Notes: generated by a model not told the origin, from the letters alone. Counted from the stretch's first letter, positions 19,596 to 29,586 are shown. The stretch is 64,000 bases of DNA from Clostridium akagii DSM 12554 (GCF_000686725.1 NZ_KK366007.1:360687-424686), one strand, 5' to 3'. Numbers and translations are program-made.

Positions 19596-20720
19596 TTACT
19601 GTTTTGCAACTACATCAGTAAGTGTTTTTCTAGGTATAGTCATTTTTATGGCTTTTTCTATTTCTTTTAAAGTTGTTTCGTCTTTTGGGTCTACAAATAA
19701 ACAAGTGGTACCATTTTCGCCAGCACGGCCAGTTCTTCCAATACGATGTATATATGATTCCACGTTTTCTGGAATATCATAATTATATACATGGGTAACA
19801 CCCGTTACATCAAGTCCTCTAGCAGCTACATCTGTTGCTATCAAATATTGGAGATCAGCGGATCTAAATTGTTTCATAACTCTTTCACGTTTTGCTTGAG
19901 TTATGTCACTATGTAATTTTTCACAGTTGTATCCACGTTGGTGCAAGGACATATCAAGTTTATCTACGCGACGTTTAGTTCTGCAAAAGATTATAGCTAA
20001 AAATGGATTATTTTGATCTAAAATAGTACATAAGGCATCCTCTTTTTTTCTATCAGTAGTTTCGATAACATATTGTTTGATATTTTCAAGTGTAACTTCT
20101 TCTTTTTTTACAGTGAGTGATAATGGATCATCCATATATTTGTAAGCCATTTTTTTTACATCAGAATTCATAGTTGCTGAAAAACATAATGTTTGATGTT
20201 TTTTAGAAGATTTTTCTATAATAGCCTCAATATCTTTTTTAAATCCCATAAGTAACATTTGATCTGCTTCATCTATAACTATGGTCTTTAATTTACTAAG
20301 ATCTATTGTTCCCCTCTCAAGGTGATCCAAAAGTCTGCCAGGGGTGGCAATTATAAGATGAACATTTCTCTTAAGTTTTTTAAGTTGTACACCGATATCT
20401 TTGCCTCCATAGGTTGCTAGAATATTTATATCCTTTGCTTCTTTAAGCTTTTTTGCCTGTTCAGTTATTTGAAGAGCAAGTTCTCTTGTAGGAGTCACAA
20501 TCAATGCCTGAACTGAATCCGATTCAAGGGATATATTTTCAAAAATCGGAAGTAAAAATGCAAGGGTCTTTCCAGTTCCAGTTGGAGCTTCGGAGATAAC
20601 ATCCCGCCCAGCGATGATAGACTTAATACATTCTTCTTGAACTTCAGTGGCCTTACTGATACCTGTCTTTTTAAGTACTTTTACTATTTCGTCGCTAATA
20701 CCTAGTTCTTTAAAATTCAT
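19596..20720 (-). CDS. DEAD-box ATP-dependent RNA helicase
   Basis: A 374-residue helicase core without a long C-terminal extension. Motifs in order are the Q motif ([10 protein letters not shown]), Walker [26 protein letters not shown] (VIDEADQML), SAT (CFSATMN), ARGLD and HRIGRTGR. It unwinds short RNA duplexes and in Firmicutes such proteins assist ribosome assembly or mRNA decay, often under cold conditions. It is second in a two-gene operon, 12 bases after another DEAD-box gene. The lack of a specificity tail means the RNA target cannot be predicted. Confidence 0.9.
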   Translation of the reverse strand: MNFKELGISDEIVKVLKKTGISKATEVQEECIKSIIAGRDVISEAPTGTGKTLAFLLPIFENISLESDSVQALIVTPTRELALQITEQAKKLKEAKDINILATYGGKDIGVQLKKLKRNVHLIIATPGRLLDHLERGTIDLSKLKTIVIDEADQMLLMGFKKDIEAIIEKSSKKHQTLCFSATMNSDVKKMAYKYMDDPLSLTVKKEEVTLENIKQYVIETTDRKKEDALCTILDQNNPFLAIIFCRTKRRVDKLDMSLHQRGYNCEKLHSDITQAKRERVMKQFRSADLQYLIATDVAARGLDVTGVTHVYNYDIPENVESYIHRIGRTGRAGENGTTCLFVDPKDETTLKEIEKAIKMTIPRKTLTDVVAKQ

Positions 20721-20732
20721 AATTTTTTCCTT

Positions 20733-21884
20733 TCAATAGTAATTTTGTTTATCCACTACGTCACCTTTAAACAAATCTTTATGATGTATTTTTATATCAA
20801 AGGTTTTTTCATAGTGTTTTATATGGTCTAGTTCTCTTTCGGTAGTAAGTGTAATTGCTATGCCATTGTTACCAGCACGTCCGCATCTTCCAACCCTATG
20901 TAAGTAGTTAATAGATTTTTCTGGTACATCTAGGTTGAATACATGAGTTATTCCTTCAATATCAAGTCCACGGGAAGCAAGATCTGAAGCAACTAGAAGT
21001 TGAATTTTTCCGTTCCTAAAGTCTCCGAGTGCTTTTTTCCTATCTTCCTTTATATTAGTACCATGAATACCCTCTACAGCTAGTTTGTGATATTTTAGTT
21101 TAGAGGTGGTTATTTCAATATCTTCACTTCTGTTTATAAATACTAGAGCTTTTTGTGGATTAATTGCATGAACAAGTTTCCTTAAAAGATCTATCTTATC
21201 TCTTTGTTCACATGTAAAATAATAATGTTCTATATTAGAATTTATTTCATTTTTGTCTTCAAGACTTATAAGTTCAGCTTCTTTCATCATAACTTTTGCA
21301 GTAGCTATGGTTTCATCAGTTATTGTGGCGGAAAAAAGTTGTAACTGTCTATCTCTTTGTGTGGTTTTAATTACAGCTTTTACTCCATCGATATTGTTAA
21401 TATCAAGAAGAATGTCAGCTTCATCAATTATTATTGTTTTTATAGTATGGGCTGAGATTTTTCTTCTTTTAATTAGTTCGAGTATTCTTCCTGGAGTACC
21501 GACTACGATGTGTGGTTTTAATCTTAGCTTTTCTATCTGTCTGTTAATGTTTGCATCACCAATTATGGATGCAGCTGTGACATTTACGCCCGAATTTTGC
21601 GACAATGAATTTATAGTGTTATATACCTGCATAACTAATTCATGAGTAGGTGCAAGAATAATAATTTGCATCTCTTTTTTATTTATATCTATTTTTTCAT
21701 AAAGAGGAAGCAGGTAAGCAAGAGTTTTACCACTTCCAGTTTGCGACCGTCCAATAATGTCCTTATTAGTAAGCGCTAACGGTATAATTTGTGTCTGTAT
21801 ATCAGTTGGCGTTTCAATTCCTAGTTTTTTTAATCCGTTTGCTACGGATTCATTTACTCCAAGTTGTTCAAATAAATTATTCAT
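20733..21884 (-). CDS. DEAD-box ATP-dependent RNA helicase
   Basis: A 383-residue helicase core, first of a pair of tandem but clearly diverged paralogues. Visible motifs: Q motif (ETPTDIQTQIIP), SQTGSGKT, APTHELV (an unusual variant of PTREL), TPGRILE, DEAD (IIDEADILLD), FSATIT, SRGLDIEG and HRVGRCGR. The last is a variant of the usual HRIGRTGR arginine-finger motif. It may form a functional pair with the next helicase, which is inference from the operon. Confidence 0.9.
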   Translation of the reverse strand: MNNLFEQLGVNESVANGLKKLGIETPTDIQTQIIPLALTNKDIIGRSQTGSGKTLAYLLPLYEKIDINKKEMQIIILAPTHELVMQVYNTINSLSQNSGVNVTAASIIGDANINRQIEKLRLKPHIVVGTPGRILELIKRRKISAHTIKTIIIDEADILLDINNIDGVKAVIKTTQRDRQLQLFSATITDETIATAKVMMKEAELISLEDKNEINSNIEHYYFTCEQRDKIDLLRKLVHAINPQKALVFINRSEDIEITTSKLKYHKLAVEGIHGTNIKEDRKKALGDFRNGKIQLLVASDLASRGLDIEGITHVFNLDVPEKSINYLHRVGRCGRAGNNGIAITLTTERELDHIKHYEKTFDIKIHHKDLFKGDVVDKQNYY

Positions 21885-22149
21885 ATTATCAATTACTCCT
21901 CATAATTACTGTTATGGCATCTGAAAGAAAATAACACGTAAAGATGCCTAAACTATTAGTTTACTGCACTATTTAGTATATCACAATAGATGTGTTAAAA
22001 TTCTAAATGTTTCAGATGATTTTAAAAAAGGTTTTTTCATAGATAAAATAATAAAATGATAATAAAATAATGTTTTTTTTGCTATAAACATTGTATTTTA
22101 CACTAAATTATGATTAAATCATAATATGTTATGGATAAGAGAGGTTATA

Positions 22150-22719
22150 ATGATGAAGTATAAAATAATAGTAGCAGAAGATGAACCTATTACAAGGATG
22201 GATATATGCGAAATGCTTGTATCTGCTGGTTATTATGTAGTTGGGCAAGCATCAAATGGACTTCAAGCAGTTGAATTATGTAGAAAATGTAAACCTGACT
22301 TAGTACTTATGGATATAAAAATGCCTAAATTAGATGGAATTCAAGCAGCGGAACTATTGCTTGAAGAAAATATTGTGGAAGCAATAGTTATGTTAACAGC
22401 ATATAGTGGTAAAGAATTTATTGATAAGGTCAAGGAAATTGGTGCAATTGGATATATAGTAAAACCTATTGATGAAAGAAGTCTTATACCACAGATAGAG
22501 ATTGCCATAGCTAAGGGTAAAGAAATTAAATTAATGAGAGAAAAGATAGAAAATATAACAACAATATATGCGGCTAAAGAAATATTAATGGAAAAATATA
22601 AATTAACGGAAAATGATGCATATAAGAGATTAAGAAAACTAAGCATGGACAAACAATCTTCAATATTGGAAACCTCTAAAAATATAATAGGAAGTATAAG
22701 TGGGAGAAAATTATGTTAA
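22150..22719 (+). CDS. eutV: ANTAR-domain response regulator EutV
   Basis: A 189-residue RNA-binding response regulator. The receiver domain (1-120) has the acidic pocket (E10, D11), phospho-acceptor D55 in LVLMDIKMP, and K-P at the end. The C-terminal ANTAR domain (about 130-185) has the three-helix pattern AAKEILMEKYKLTENDAYKRLR. EutV family proteins, once phosphorylated, bind paired hexaloop hairpins and prevent termination. Exactly such a leader occurs at 24216-24328. The ATG at 22150 has GAGAGG upstream. It overlaps the kinase gene by 7 bases. Confidence 0.9.
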   Translation: MMKYKIIVAEDEPITRMDICEMLVSAGYYVVGQASNGLQAVELCRKCKPDLVLMDIKMPKLDGIQAAELLLEENIVEAIVMLTAYSGKEFIDKVKEIGAIGYIVKPIDERSLIPQIEIAIAKGKEIKLMREKIENITTIYAAKEILMEKYKLTENDAYKRLRKLSMDKQSSILETSKNIIGSISGRKLC

Positions 22720-24128
22720 AACAATTATGTAGATTACATACAGATTTATCAGAGGAAGATATATTAAAATTAGAAGCTGTTGAAAAATCTATTTTTATGT
22801 TTGCAAACATTGTAAAAGGTGATATTTTTATAGATTGTTTGACTAGAGATACGGACATTGCAATTGTAGTTTCAGAGGCGAAACCAACAAATTGTGGATC
22901 CTTATATAAAAATTCTGTTGTTGGACAAATTGCTTTAAGAGAAAATGAACCTGGAGCATTAAGAACCTTAGAAATAGGAATGGAAACCACTGAATTAAAA
23001 GCTTTAACTCAAGAAAACATAGTGGTGAAACAGAATACTGTGCCAATTAAAAATAATGAGGGAAAGATAATTGGAGTTCTCATAATGGAAAAAGATATAA
23101 CAGAAGATGAAAGCCAAAGTCGTAATGTGGAAATCTTGTCTCAAACTACAGAGCAACTTTCTGAAACACTTATGAATATTAAGGATTCAGATTATGAAAA
23201 TCTTGTAGCTTATAATCTGATGAATGATGCTATTTTAGTAATTAATGAAACAGGAATTTGTATGTATGCAAATTATAAAGCTGAGGAATTATATAAAAGC
23301 ATGGGGTATAAGGACAAAATAGTTGGTATGTCTTTTGACAATTTGGTATTAAATAAGATTAGCTTTAATAAAATTGTTGAAGATAAAAAAGCTATAGTTA
23401 TAGAAGCAGATATAGGCAAATTATCCTTGCAAATTAAATATGCGGTAACTAAAAAGGAAACAAATATTTATGGCATAATTATGCTTATTAAAGATTTAAC
23501 TGAAATAAAAGAAAAGGATAAGGAGCTTATATTAAAGGCTGTTGCCATTAGAGAAATTCATCATAGAGTTAAAAATAATCTTCAAACCATAGCTAGTATA
23601 TTAAGACTTCAATCCAGAAGAATAGACAATATTCAGGCTAAAAAAGCTTTTGATGAAAGTATAAGTAGAATTTTAAGTATATCTGCAACCCATGAGGTTT
23701 TATCTCAAAAAGGTATTGATGATGTTGATATAAAAACAATATTATCAAAAATCAAGGATAACGCAACAAGAAATTCAATCCAGCTTAATAAAAAAGTAAG
23801 TATAAAACTTAGTGGCGACAGTTTAAATGTAAATTCAGATAGAGCAACTTCTATAGCAATAGTTGCAAATGAACTAATAGAAAATTCACTTAAACATGCT
23901 TTTACAGAAGAAAATGAAGGGATTATAGAGATAATAATAAAAAAGGGAATAACATATTCCAATATATCTATTTCTGATAATGGAAAGGGTTTTGAAACAA
24001 AATTAATGAATAATGAGAGCTTAGGGCTAAAGATTGTAAGAAGTATAGTTAAGGACAAATTGAGTGGCGATATAAATATAGAGTCAAATAATAATGGTAC
24101 TAAATCCGTATTTAATTTTAACAATTAG
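22713..24128 (+). CDS. eutW: Sensor histidine kinase EutW
   Basis: A 471-residue soluble kinase. The N-terminal 135 residues match the PdtaS/EutW-type sensor domain (GAF-like). A PAS domain follows (about 165-265), then the HisKA_2 dimerisation box EIHHRVKNNLQTIASIL (H283/H284), and a HATPase domain with NELIENSLKHAF and DNGKGFE. No membrane segments are present, consistent with sensing intracellular ethanolamine in known EutVW systems. Co-transcribed and translationally coupled with eutV. Confidence 0.9.
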   Translation: MLKQLCRLHTDLSEEDILKLEAVEKSIFMFANIVKGDIFIDCLTRDTDIAIVVSEAKPTNCGSLYKNSVVGQIALRENEPGALRTLEIGMETTELKALTQENIVVKQNTVPIKNNEGKIIGVLIMEKDITEDESQSRNVEILSQTTEQLSETLMNIKDSDYENLVAYNLMNDAILVINETGICMYANYKAEELYKSMGYKDKIVGMSFDNLVLNKISFNKIVEDKKAIVIEADIGKLSLQIKYAVTKKETNIYGIIMLIKDLTEIKEKDKELILKAVAIREIHHRVKNNLQTIASILRLQSRRIDNIQAKKAFDESISRILSISATHEVLSQKGIDDVDIKTILSKIKDNATRNSIQLNKKVSIKLSGDSLNVNSDRATSIAIVANELIENSLKHAFTEENEGIIEIIIKKGITYSNISISDNGKGFETKLMNNESLGLKIVRSIVKDKLSGDINIESNNNGTKSVFNFNN

Positions 24129-24177
24129 CAAATAATCGTAGAAATATTATTAAAATAACATCAAAAAGCTATTTACA

Positions 24178-24205
24178 TTGATAAATTAATATGATAGACT
24201 ATAAA
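24178..24205 (+). promoter_or_regulatory. Promoter of the eutA leader
   Basis: TTGATA (24178-24183), 16-base spacer, TATAAA (24200-24205). The transcript would start near 24211, a few bases before the first ANTAR hairpin. Confidence 0.55.
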
Positions 24206-24210
24206 CATTG

Positions 24211-24328
24211 AAGCGATGCAATGGAGCATGATTTCGATGATATTCAAGGGGAATTTATTATCAATTTAATATTAGTCTATTAGTGCAATGGAGCCTAAAC
24301 TTATAAATATGTTTGGACTCTTTTTTTT
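24211..24328 (+). promoter_or_regulatory. ANTAR (EutV) antiterminator leader: two AATGGA hexaloop hairpins and terminator
   Basis: Hairpin 1 is ATGC-AATGGA-GCAT (24216-24229). Hairpin 2 is TTAGTGC-AATGGA-GCCTAA (24280-24298). Both have identical six-base loops with A at position 1 and G at position 4, the known ANTAR recognition rule. Hairpin 2 overlaps the 5' arm of a terminator (GAGCCTAAAC 24291-24300 with GTTTGGACTC 24311-24320, then eight T). EutV binding should stabilise hairpin 2 and let transcription enter eutA-permease-eutB-eutC. The 50-base linker between hairpins is longer than usual. Confidence 0.88.
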
Positions 24329-24401
24329 GTTATAGTTCATAATATTAAGTTGACTATAGACTAGAAAGGGTGTGAAGTTCATAGATAAAGAGGAAGAAGT
24401 C

Positions 24402-25790
24402 ATGTTAAGTGTAGGAATAGACATTGGAACAACAACCCTACAGTTAATATTTAGTGAAATCACAGTATGTAATGTATCTGGGTCATTTTCTATGCCACAA
24501 ATAAAAATAAAGTCTAAAAAGATAATTTACAAAAGTGAAATATATTTCACGCCATTAACCGATTTTGGAAATATAGATCTTCATTGTATAAAAAAAATAA
24601 TTTCATGTGAGTATATAAATGCAGGAATAAATAAGCAAGATATAGCCACTGGTGCAATTATAATAACCGGAGAAACTGCAATAAAAAAGAATGCAGAACA
24701 AGTATTAAATGCTCTTTCAGAGTTTGCAGGCGATTTTGTTGTGGCTACGGCAGGAGGAGATTTGGAGGCAATACTTGCAGGTTTTGGTTCAGGCTCTTCT
24801 GATATTTCAAAGGAAAAATCCCTAGAGATTATGAATTTTGATGTTGGAGGAGGAACAACCAATGTAGCTGTATTTAAGGATGGCGAGATTATGGATTCTT
24901 TTGCACTACATATTGGTGGTAGACTTATAAAAATAGATAAAGATTATAAAATTACATATATTTCAGAAAAAATTGAAAAACTCATGGTTAAGTTAGGCTT
25001 GCATTTAAATGTGGGGGTAATTGCAGGATTTAATCAGCTAAAACAGTTTACAGATGTATTAGCAAAAATCCTTATTAAAATAGGACTGGATGAAACATTG
25101 GATGAAGAGAGTAAGGGACTTTTTATAGCTCATGGAACGTCACATTTAAGGCCTGAGGCTTTTACGTTTTCAGGTGGAGTTTCTGAATTTATATATAAAA
25201 AACTGAAATCAAAGGATATGAATGCAGTTACAGAATATGGTGATATTGGACCACTTCTTGGATATTCCATAAGGGAAGAATTTGATAAGGGAAAATTAGA
25301 AATATTAGAATCCAAGGAAAAAATAAGGGCTACGGTAATAGGTGCTGGTAGTTTTTCCATGGAAATAAGCGGAAGTACTATATTTTTTGATCATGAGTCA
25401 TTGCCAATTAAAAATATACCTATTTTGAAATTAAAAAATGGTGAAAATGGAATTGTAGAAGATAATATTATGAGCAAAGTGAAAATGTACCAGGATTCAA
25501 ATATAGCACTGGCCTTTGAAGGAGAAAAATCACCATCCTATGCCAAAGTTAAAAGTATTGCAGAAGCTATTGTTCAAGGTCTAAAGGAGAGAAATGATCC
25601 AATAATTATTATAATTGAAAATGATTTTGCTAAGGCTTTAGGTCAGACTATTAAAAATATGTTGGATAATTCTAAAAAGGTTATTTGTATAGATCAAATT
25701 AAGGTGGAAAATGGAGATTATGTTGATATAGGTAGACCTATATGTGGAGTATTACCGGTTGTAATAAAAACATTAATATTTAAAAATTAG
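24402..25790 (+). CDS. eutA: Ethanolamine ammonia-lyase reactivating factor EutA
   Basis: A 462-residue ATPase of the actin/Hsp70 fold that removes damaged cobalamin from ethanolamine ammonia-lyase. The N-terminal VGIDIGTTTLQLIFSEI phosphate loop and NFDVGGGTTNVAVF phosphate-2 motif are clear, as is FSGGVSEFIY. The ATG at 24402 follows GAGGAAG; an in-frame GTG at 24372 has only one base between it and its possible site. It is first gene behind the EutV-controlled terminator. Confidence 0.92.
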   Translation: MLSVGIDIGTTTLQLIFSEITVCNVSGSFSMPQIKIKSKKIIYKSEIYFTPLTDFGNIDLHCIKKIISCEYINAGINKQDIATGAIIITGETAIKKNAEQVLNALSEFAGDFVVATAGGDLEAILAGFGSGSSDISKEKSLEIMNFDVGGGTTNVAVFKDGEIMDSFALHIGGRLIKIDKDYKITYISEKIEKLMVKLGLHLNVGVIAGFNQLKQFTDVLAKILIKIGLDETLDEESKGLFIAHGTSHLRPEAFTFSGGVSEFIYKKLKSKDMNAVTEYGDIGPLLGYSIREEFDKGKLEILESKEKIRATVIGAGSFSMEISGSTIFFDHESLPIKNIPILKLKNGENGIVEDNIMSKVKMYQDSNIALAFEGEKSPSYAKVKSIAEAIVQGLKERNDPIIIIIENDFAKALGQTIKNMLDNSKKVICIDQIKVENGDYVDIGRPICGVLPVVIKTLIFKN

Positions 25791-25805
25791 GAGGAATAAA
25801 ATATT

Positions 25806-27131
25806 ATGAGTAGTGAATTAAAAAAGACTTTGAAACCAATACAATTGTGGGCGATAATAGTAGGAATGGTCATATCAGGAATGTACTGCGGGTGGAATAG
25901 TGGACTAGCATTTACAAGTCCATTAGGTTTTATAATTGCAATATTAGTTGTTACAGCTTTTTATACAACATTTATGTTTAGTTATGCTGAGCTTTCCACG
26001 GCAATACCACATGCAGGTGGTCCATCAGAATATGCTAGTCGTGCTATTGGAAGATTTGGAGGATTTGTTGCAGGGTTTGCATGTCTTGTAGAATTTTTAT
26101 TTGCAACACCAGCAATAGCAATAGCTGCGGGTGCATATATAAATTTTGCTTTTCCTAGGGTACCATCTGTCCTTGCTGCAATAGTTTGTTATGCAATATT
26201 TGTTATTATAAATTGTATTGGAGTTGAAACTGCGGCTAAAGTGGAAATGGGAATTACCGTTATAGCTGTTTTAGGAATAGCATTATTTGTAATTTTAGGA
26301 ATAACTCATGTAAATATTGCTAGCATTGTTAATAGCAAAACATCTATGGGTGGAATTAAGGGAGTATATTCAGCTATTCCTTATGCAATATGGTTTTATC
26401 TTGCGGTGGAAGGTGGTGCTATGGCAGCTGAAGAGTGCCATAATCCTAAAAAGGATATTCCAAAAAGTTTTATTATTTCCATAGGAACTCTTGTAATATT
26501 AGCTTTTTTAACTTTCTTTGTTACAGCAGGAGTATTAGATCAAAAGACTTTAGCGGGATCAGCGTCACCTCTTCCAGATGCTCTTGGAGTAATATTTGGA
26601 AAACAAAGTATAATACCAAATGTTATGAGTTTCATTGGACTTTTTGGACTTGTTGCAAGTATACATGGATTAATAATAGGATATTCAAGACAGGCTTTTG
26701 CAATGTCAAGGGCTGGCTATTTGCCTAAGTTCTTGTCAAAAGTAAGCAGCAAAGGGGTTCCAGTTTTATCTGTAGTAATTCCAAGTCTAGTTGGTATGGT
26801 ATTTGTTGCATTAGGTGATACTGCAACAATCATTGTTATATCATCCTTTGGTGCAATAGCATTGTATATAATAAGTATGGTTTCACTTTTCGTGCTTAGA
26901 AGAAAAGAGCCAAAGATGAATAGACCGTATAAAGTGTTTTATCCTCTGGTTCCAGGTATAGCACTAGTACTTGCATTAGTTTTTCTAGTAACAGTTACAA
27001 TGGCTAATTTATCAACAATAGCATGGGTAGTAGGAGCATTTGCTGTAGCTATTTTATATCATTTTATTTATTCCTCTATTAGTAAAGCTTCTGATGAAAC
27101 TCCAGTTGAAAATAATGAAGAGGCAATTTAA
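25806..27131 (+). CDS. eat: Ethanolamine permease, APC superfamily
   Basis: A 441-residue transporter with about 12 membrane helices. The N-terminal QLWAIIVGMVISGMYCGWNSGL and the family segment GGPSEYASRAIGRFGGFVAG match ethanolamine permeases of the amino acid-polyamine-cation group. It brings substrate to EutBC. AGGAGGA precedes the ATG; 15 bases separate it from eutA. In many Firmicutes ethanolamine enters through EutH instead, so this locus uses the permease type more usual in non-microcompartment pathways. Confidence 0.88.
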   Translation: MSSELKKTLKPIQLWAIIVGMVISGMYCGWNSGLAFTSPLGFIIAILVVTAFYTTFMFSYAELSTAIPHAGGPSEYASRAIGRFGGFVAGFACLVEFLFATPAIAIAAGAYINFAFPRVPSVLAAIVCYAIFVIINCIGVETAAKVEMGITVIAVLGIALFVILGITHVNIASIVNSKTSMGGIKGVYSAIPYAIWFYLAVEGGAMAAEECHNPKKDIPKSFIISIGTLVILAFLTFFVTAGVLDQKTLAGSASPLPDALGVIFGKQSIIPNVMSFIGLFGLVASIHGLIIGYSRQAFAMSRAGYLPKFLSKVSSKGVPVLSVVIPSLVGMVFVALGDTATIIVISSFGAIALYIISMVSLFVLRRKEPKMNRPYKVFYPLVPGIALVLALVFLVTVTMANLSTIAWVVGAFAVAILYHFIYSSISKASDETPVENNEEAI

Positions 27132-27205
27132 ATTTGATGTTAAGTATCTGACTCAAAATGGACTAGAATAATGTCTTTGAGCACAATTAGGGAATGGGTG
27201 ATAAT

Positions 27206-28561
27206 ATGAATTTAAAAACAAAATTATTTGGTAAAGTATATAGTTTCAAAAGTGTTAAAGATGTACTTGCAAAAGCAAATGAGGAAAAGTCAGGAGATAC
27301 ACTTGCGGGTATTTGTGCGAATTCCACTGAAGAAAGGGTTGCAGCAAAAATTGTAGTTTCTGAGATGAGTCTATCTTGTCTTAGGAATAATCCAGTAGTT
27401 CCCTATGAGGAAGATGAAATAACAAGGGTAATTCAAGATTCAGTTGATGAAAAAGCCTATGGTAAAATTAAAAATATGACAGTTGGAGAACTTAGAGATT
27501 TTATACTTGAGAGTAGTGAAGATGCAATTAAAGATATAAGAGATGGATTAACTTCAGAAATGGTGGCGGCAGTTACAAAGCTTATGAGTAATATGGATCT
27601 TGTTTATGCTTCAGAGAAGTTTTGTAATACAGCTACTTGTAACACTACAATTGGGAAAATGGGAACCCTTTCATCTAGGCTTCAACCAAATCATCCAACA
27701 GATGATCTAGATGGCATAATGGCATCTGTAATGGAAGGAATAAGTTATGGAGTTGGAGATGCTGTAATAGGATTAAATCCAGTATCAGATACAATTAATA
27801 GTGTTTCTAGTATTTTAAATAAATTCAATGAGTTTACAACAAAATGGAAGATACCTACACAAAATTGTGTACTTGCTCATGTAACAACTCAAATGGAGGC
27901 GTTAAAAAAAGGTGTGCCCATTGACTTAATGTTTCAAAGCCTTGCGGGGTCAGAAATATCTTGCAATGCTTTTGGAATAAATGTGACACTTATGGATGTG
28001 GCATACAAAATGATGGAAGAAAAAAAGAGCTCCAAGGGACCTAATTTTATGTACTTTGAAACAGGACAAGGCTCTGAACTGTCTTCACTTGGTCATAATG
28101 GTGCAGACCAACTTGTAATGGAAGCAAGATGTTATGGTTTTGCTAAACGTTACAAACCCTTTATTGTAAACACAGTAGTTGGTTTTATTGGACCAGAATA
28201 TTTGTATGATGGTCGGCAGGTTATAAGAGCTGGACTTGAAGATCATTTCATGGGAAAACTCACAGGATTATCTATGGGCGTTGATACATGTTATACAAAT
28301 CATATGAAGGCTGATCAAAATGATTTAGAAAATCTAGCAATGTTATTATCCATGGCAAATTGCAATTATTTTATGGGGATTCCATCAAGTGATGATGTTA
28401 TGCTAATGTATCAATCTACAAGTTTCCATGATATAGCAACATTAAGAGAGATTACGGGTAAAAAAACTATAGATGAATTTGAAAAACGAATGGAGGAACT
28501 AGGAATAATTAAAGATGGAAGGCTTACTTCACTAGCAGGAGATCCTTCTATATTTAGATAA
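27206..28561 (+). CDS. eutB: Ethanolamine ammonia-lyase large subunit EutB
   Basis: A 451-residue adenosylcobalamin-dependent catalytic subunit, splitting ethanolamine into acetaldehyde and ammonia. The N-terminal KTKLFGKVYSFKSVKDVLAKANE and the TIM-barrel stretches LSSRLQPNHPTDDLDGIMAS and YFETGQGSELSSLGHNGADQ are highly conserved in the family. I chose the ATG at 27206 behind GGGTGA; an ATG four codons upstream (27194) is possible. Length agrees with the family. Confidence 0.94.
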   Translation: MNLKTKLFGKVYSFKSVKDVLAKANEEKSGDTLAGICANSTEERVAAKIVVSEMSLSCLRNNPVVPYEEDEITRVIQDSVDEKAYGKIKNMTVGELRDFILESSEDAIKDIRDGLTSEMVAAVTKLMSNMDLVYASEKFCNTATCNTTIGKMGTLSSRLQPNHPTDDLDGIMASVMEGISYGVGDAVIGLNPVSDTINSVSSILNKFNEFTTKWKIPTQNCVLAHVTTQMEALKKGVPIDLMFQSLAGSEISCNAFGINVTLMDVAYKMMEEKKSSKGPNFMYFETGQGSELSSLGHNGADQLVMEARCYGFAKRYKPFIVNTVVGFIGPEYLYDGRQVIRAGLEDHFMGKLTGLSMGVDTCYTNHMKADQNDLENLAMLLSMANCNYFMGIPSSDDVMLMYQSTSFHDIATLREITGKKTIDEFEKRMEELGIIKDGRLTSLAGDPSIFR

Positions 28562-28633
28562 GAGCATCTAAAAAACAAATAAGCCATGGTACTAAAAAAG
28601 ATTTTTTGAGAACCGTAAAGGTAGGTGATTAAT

Positions 28634-29371
28634 TTGAAGAGTGATAATTACATTACATTAGATAAACCATTAGATAAGGAAATGTGTTTAAGACTTAAGG
28701 AAAGTACGCCAGCAAGGATATGTGTTGGAAGATCAGGACCAAGATTAAAAACTCAAACCCTATTAAAATTAAGAGCAGATCATTCTATAGCCATGGATGC
28801 TGTATGGTCTAGTGTAGATGAAAACATAATTGATGAACTTAAGTTCATCAAAGTACAGACCTTAGTTAAGGATAAAGATGAGTATGTAACAAGACCGGAT
28901 CTTGGGAAAAAATTTTCAGAGAAAACAATAGATTATATTAAAGGTAGATGTTTAGATTCACCAGAAGTACAAATTATTGCAGGAGATGGACTGAGTTCAA
29001 TGGCAATAAATGCAAATATAAAAGATATATATTCAATTATTTTAGATGGATTAAATTCAAAAGGATATCGAGTAGGGACACCCATATTTGTAAAATATGC
29101 AAGGGTTGCAACTATGGATAGGATAAGTGAGGCCCTAAAAGCAAAAGTTACAATTATACTTATTGGCGAAAGACCAGGTCTTGCCACAGGTGAAAGCATG
29201 AGCAGCTATATGGCATACGAATCCAGTACAAATAAACCAGAATCACAAAGAACAGTAATATCTAATATTCACAAAAATGGTTTGCCACCTGTGGAAGCTG
29301 GTGCACAGATAGTACATCTAATAGATGTGATGATGAGGGAAAAAAATAGTGGAGTGGAACTGAAAATATAA
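28634..29371 (+). CDS. eutC: Ethanolamine ammonia-lyase small subunit EutC
   Basis: A 245-residue cobalamin-binding subunit that joins EutB. Visible motifs are ARICVGRSGPRLKT, LRADHSIAMDAVW, VQIIAGDGLSSMAINAN and ERPGLATGESMSSYMAYE. The best start is TTG at 28634 with AGGTGAT upstream; GTG at 28625 in the same frame is the alternative. It lies 63 bases after eutB. No shell protein, aldehyde dehydrogenase or phosphotransacetylase gene follows, so acetaldehyde must be handled by enzymes encoded elsewhere. Confidence 0.93.
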   Translation: MKSDNYITLDKPLDKEMCLRLKESTPARICVGRSGPRLKTQTLLKLRADHSIAMDAVWSSVDENIIDELKFIKVQTLVKDKDEYVTRPDLGKKFSEKTIDYIKGRCLDSPEVQIIAGDGLSSMAINANIKDIYSIILDGLNSKGYRVGTPIFVKYARVATMDRISEALKAKVTIILIGERPGLATGESMSSYMAYESSTNKPESQRTVISNIHKNGLPPVEAGAQIVHLIDVMMREKNSGVELKI

Positions 29372-29439
29372 GTTATAAGTTGAAAATCAATAAACTTATA
29401 AAGTTAAGAGTTCTTCATAATTGTTGAGAATATATAGGG

Positions 29440-29480
29440 AAACTAGTATGCTTATGTAAATAGGCATGCTAGTTTTTCTA
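29440..29480 (+). terminator. Terminator of the eut operon
   Basis: AACTAG-T-ATGC pairs with GCAT-G-CTAGTT around an AT loop, followed by TTTTCTATTTTTT. Confidence 0.75.
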
Positions 29481-29531
29481 TTTTTTGATTGGGAGGATAG
29501 CTGTAAAGAGCTATTACGCACTTAGGCTCTT

Positions 29532-29586
29532 GTTTAGATTTTGTTTATATTTAGTTTATTAAAAAGCAAGATAAAGGTTTTATAAT
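29532..29586 (+). promoter_or_regulatory. Activator-type promoter with three GTTTA boxes (copy A)
   Basis: GTTTA occurs at 29532, 29543 and 29554, a strict 11-bp period, followed 27 bases after the last start by TATAAT (29581-29586). No -35 box lies at the right distance. The same arrangement recurs at 31195-31249. Phased direct repeats on one DNA face are typical of OmpR/PhoB-type regulators; one is encoded at 35614. Confidence 0.7.
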
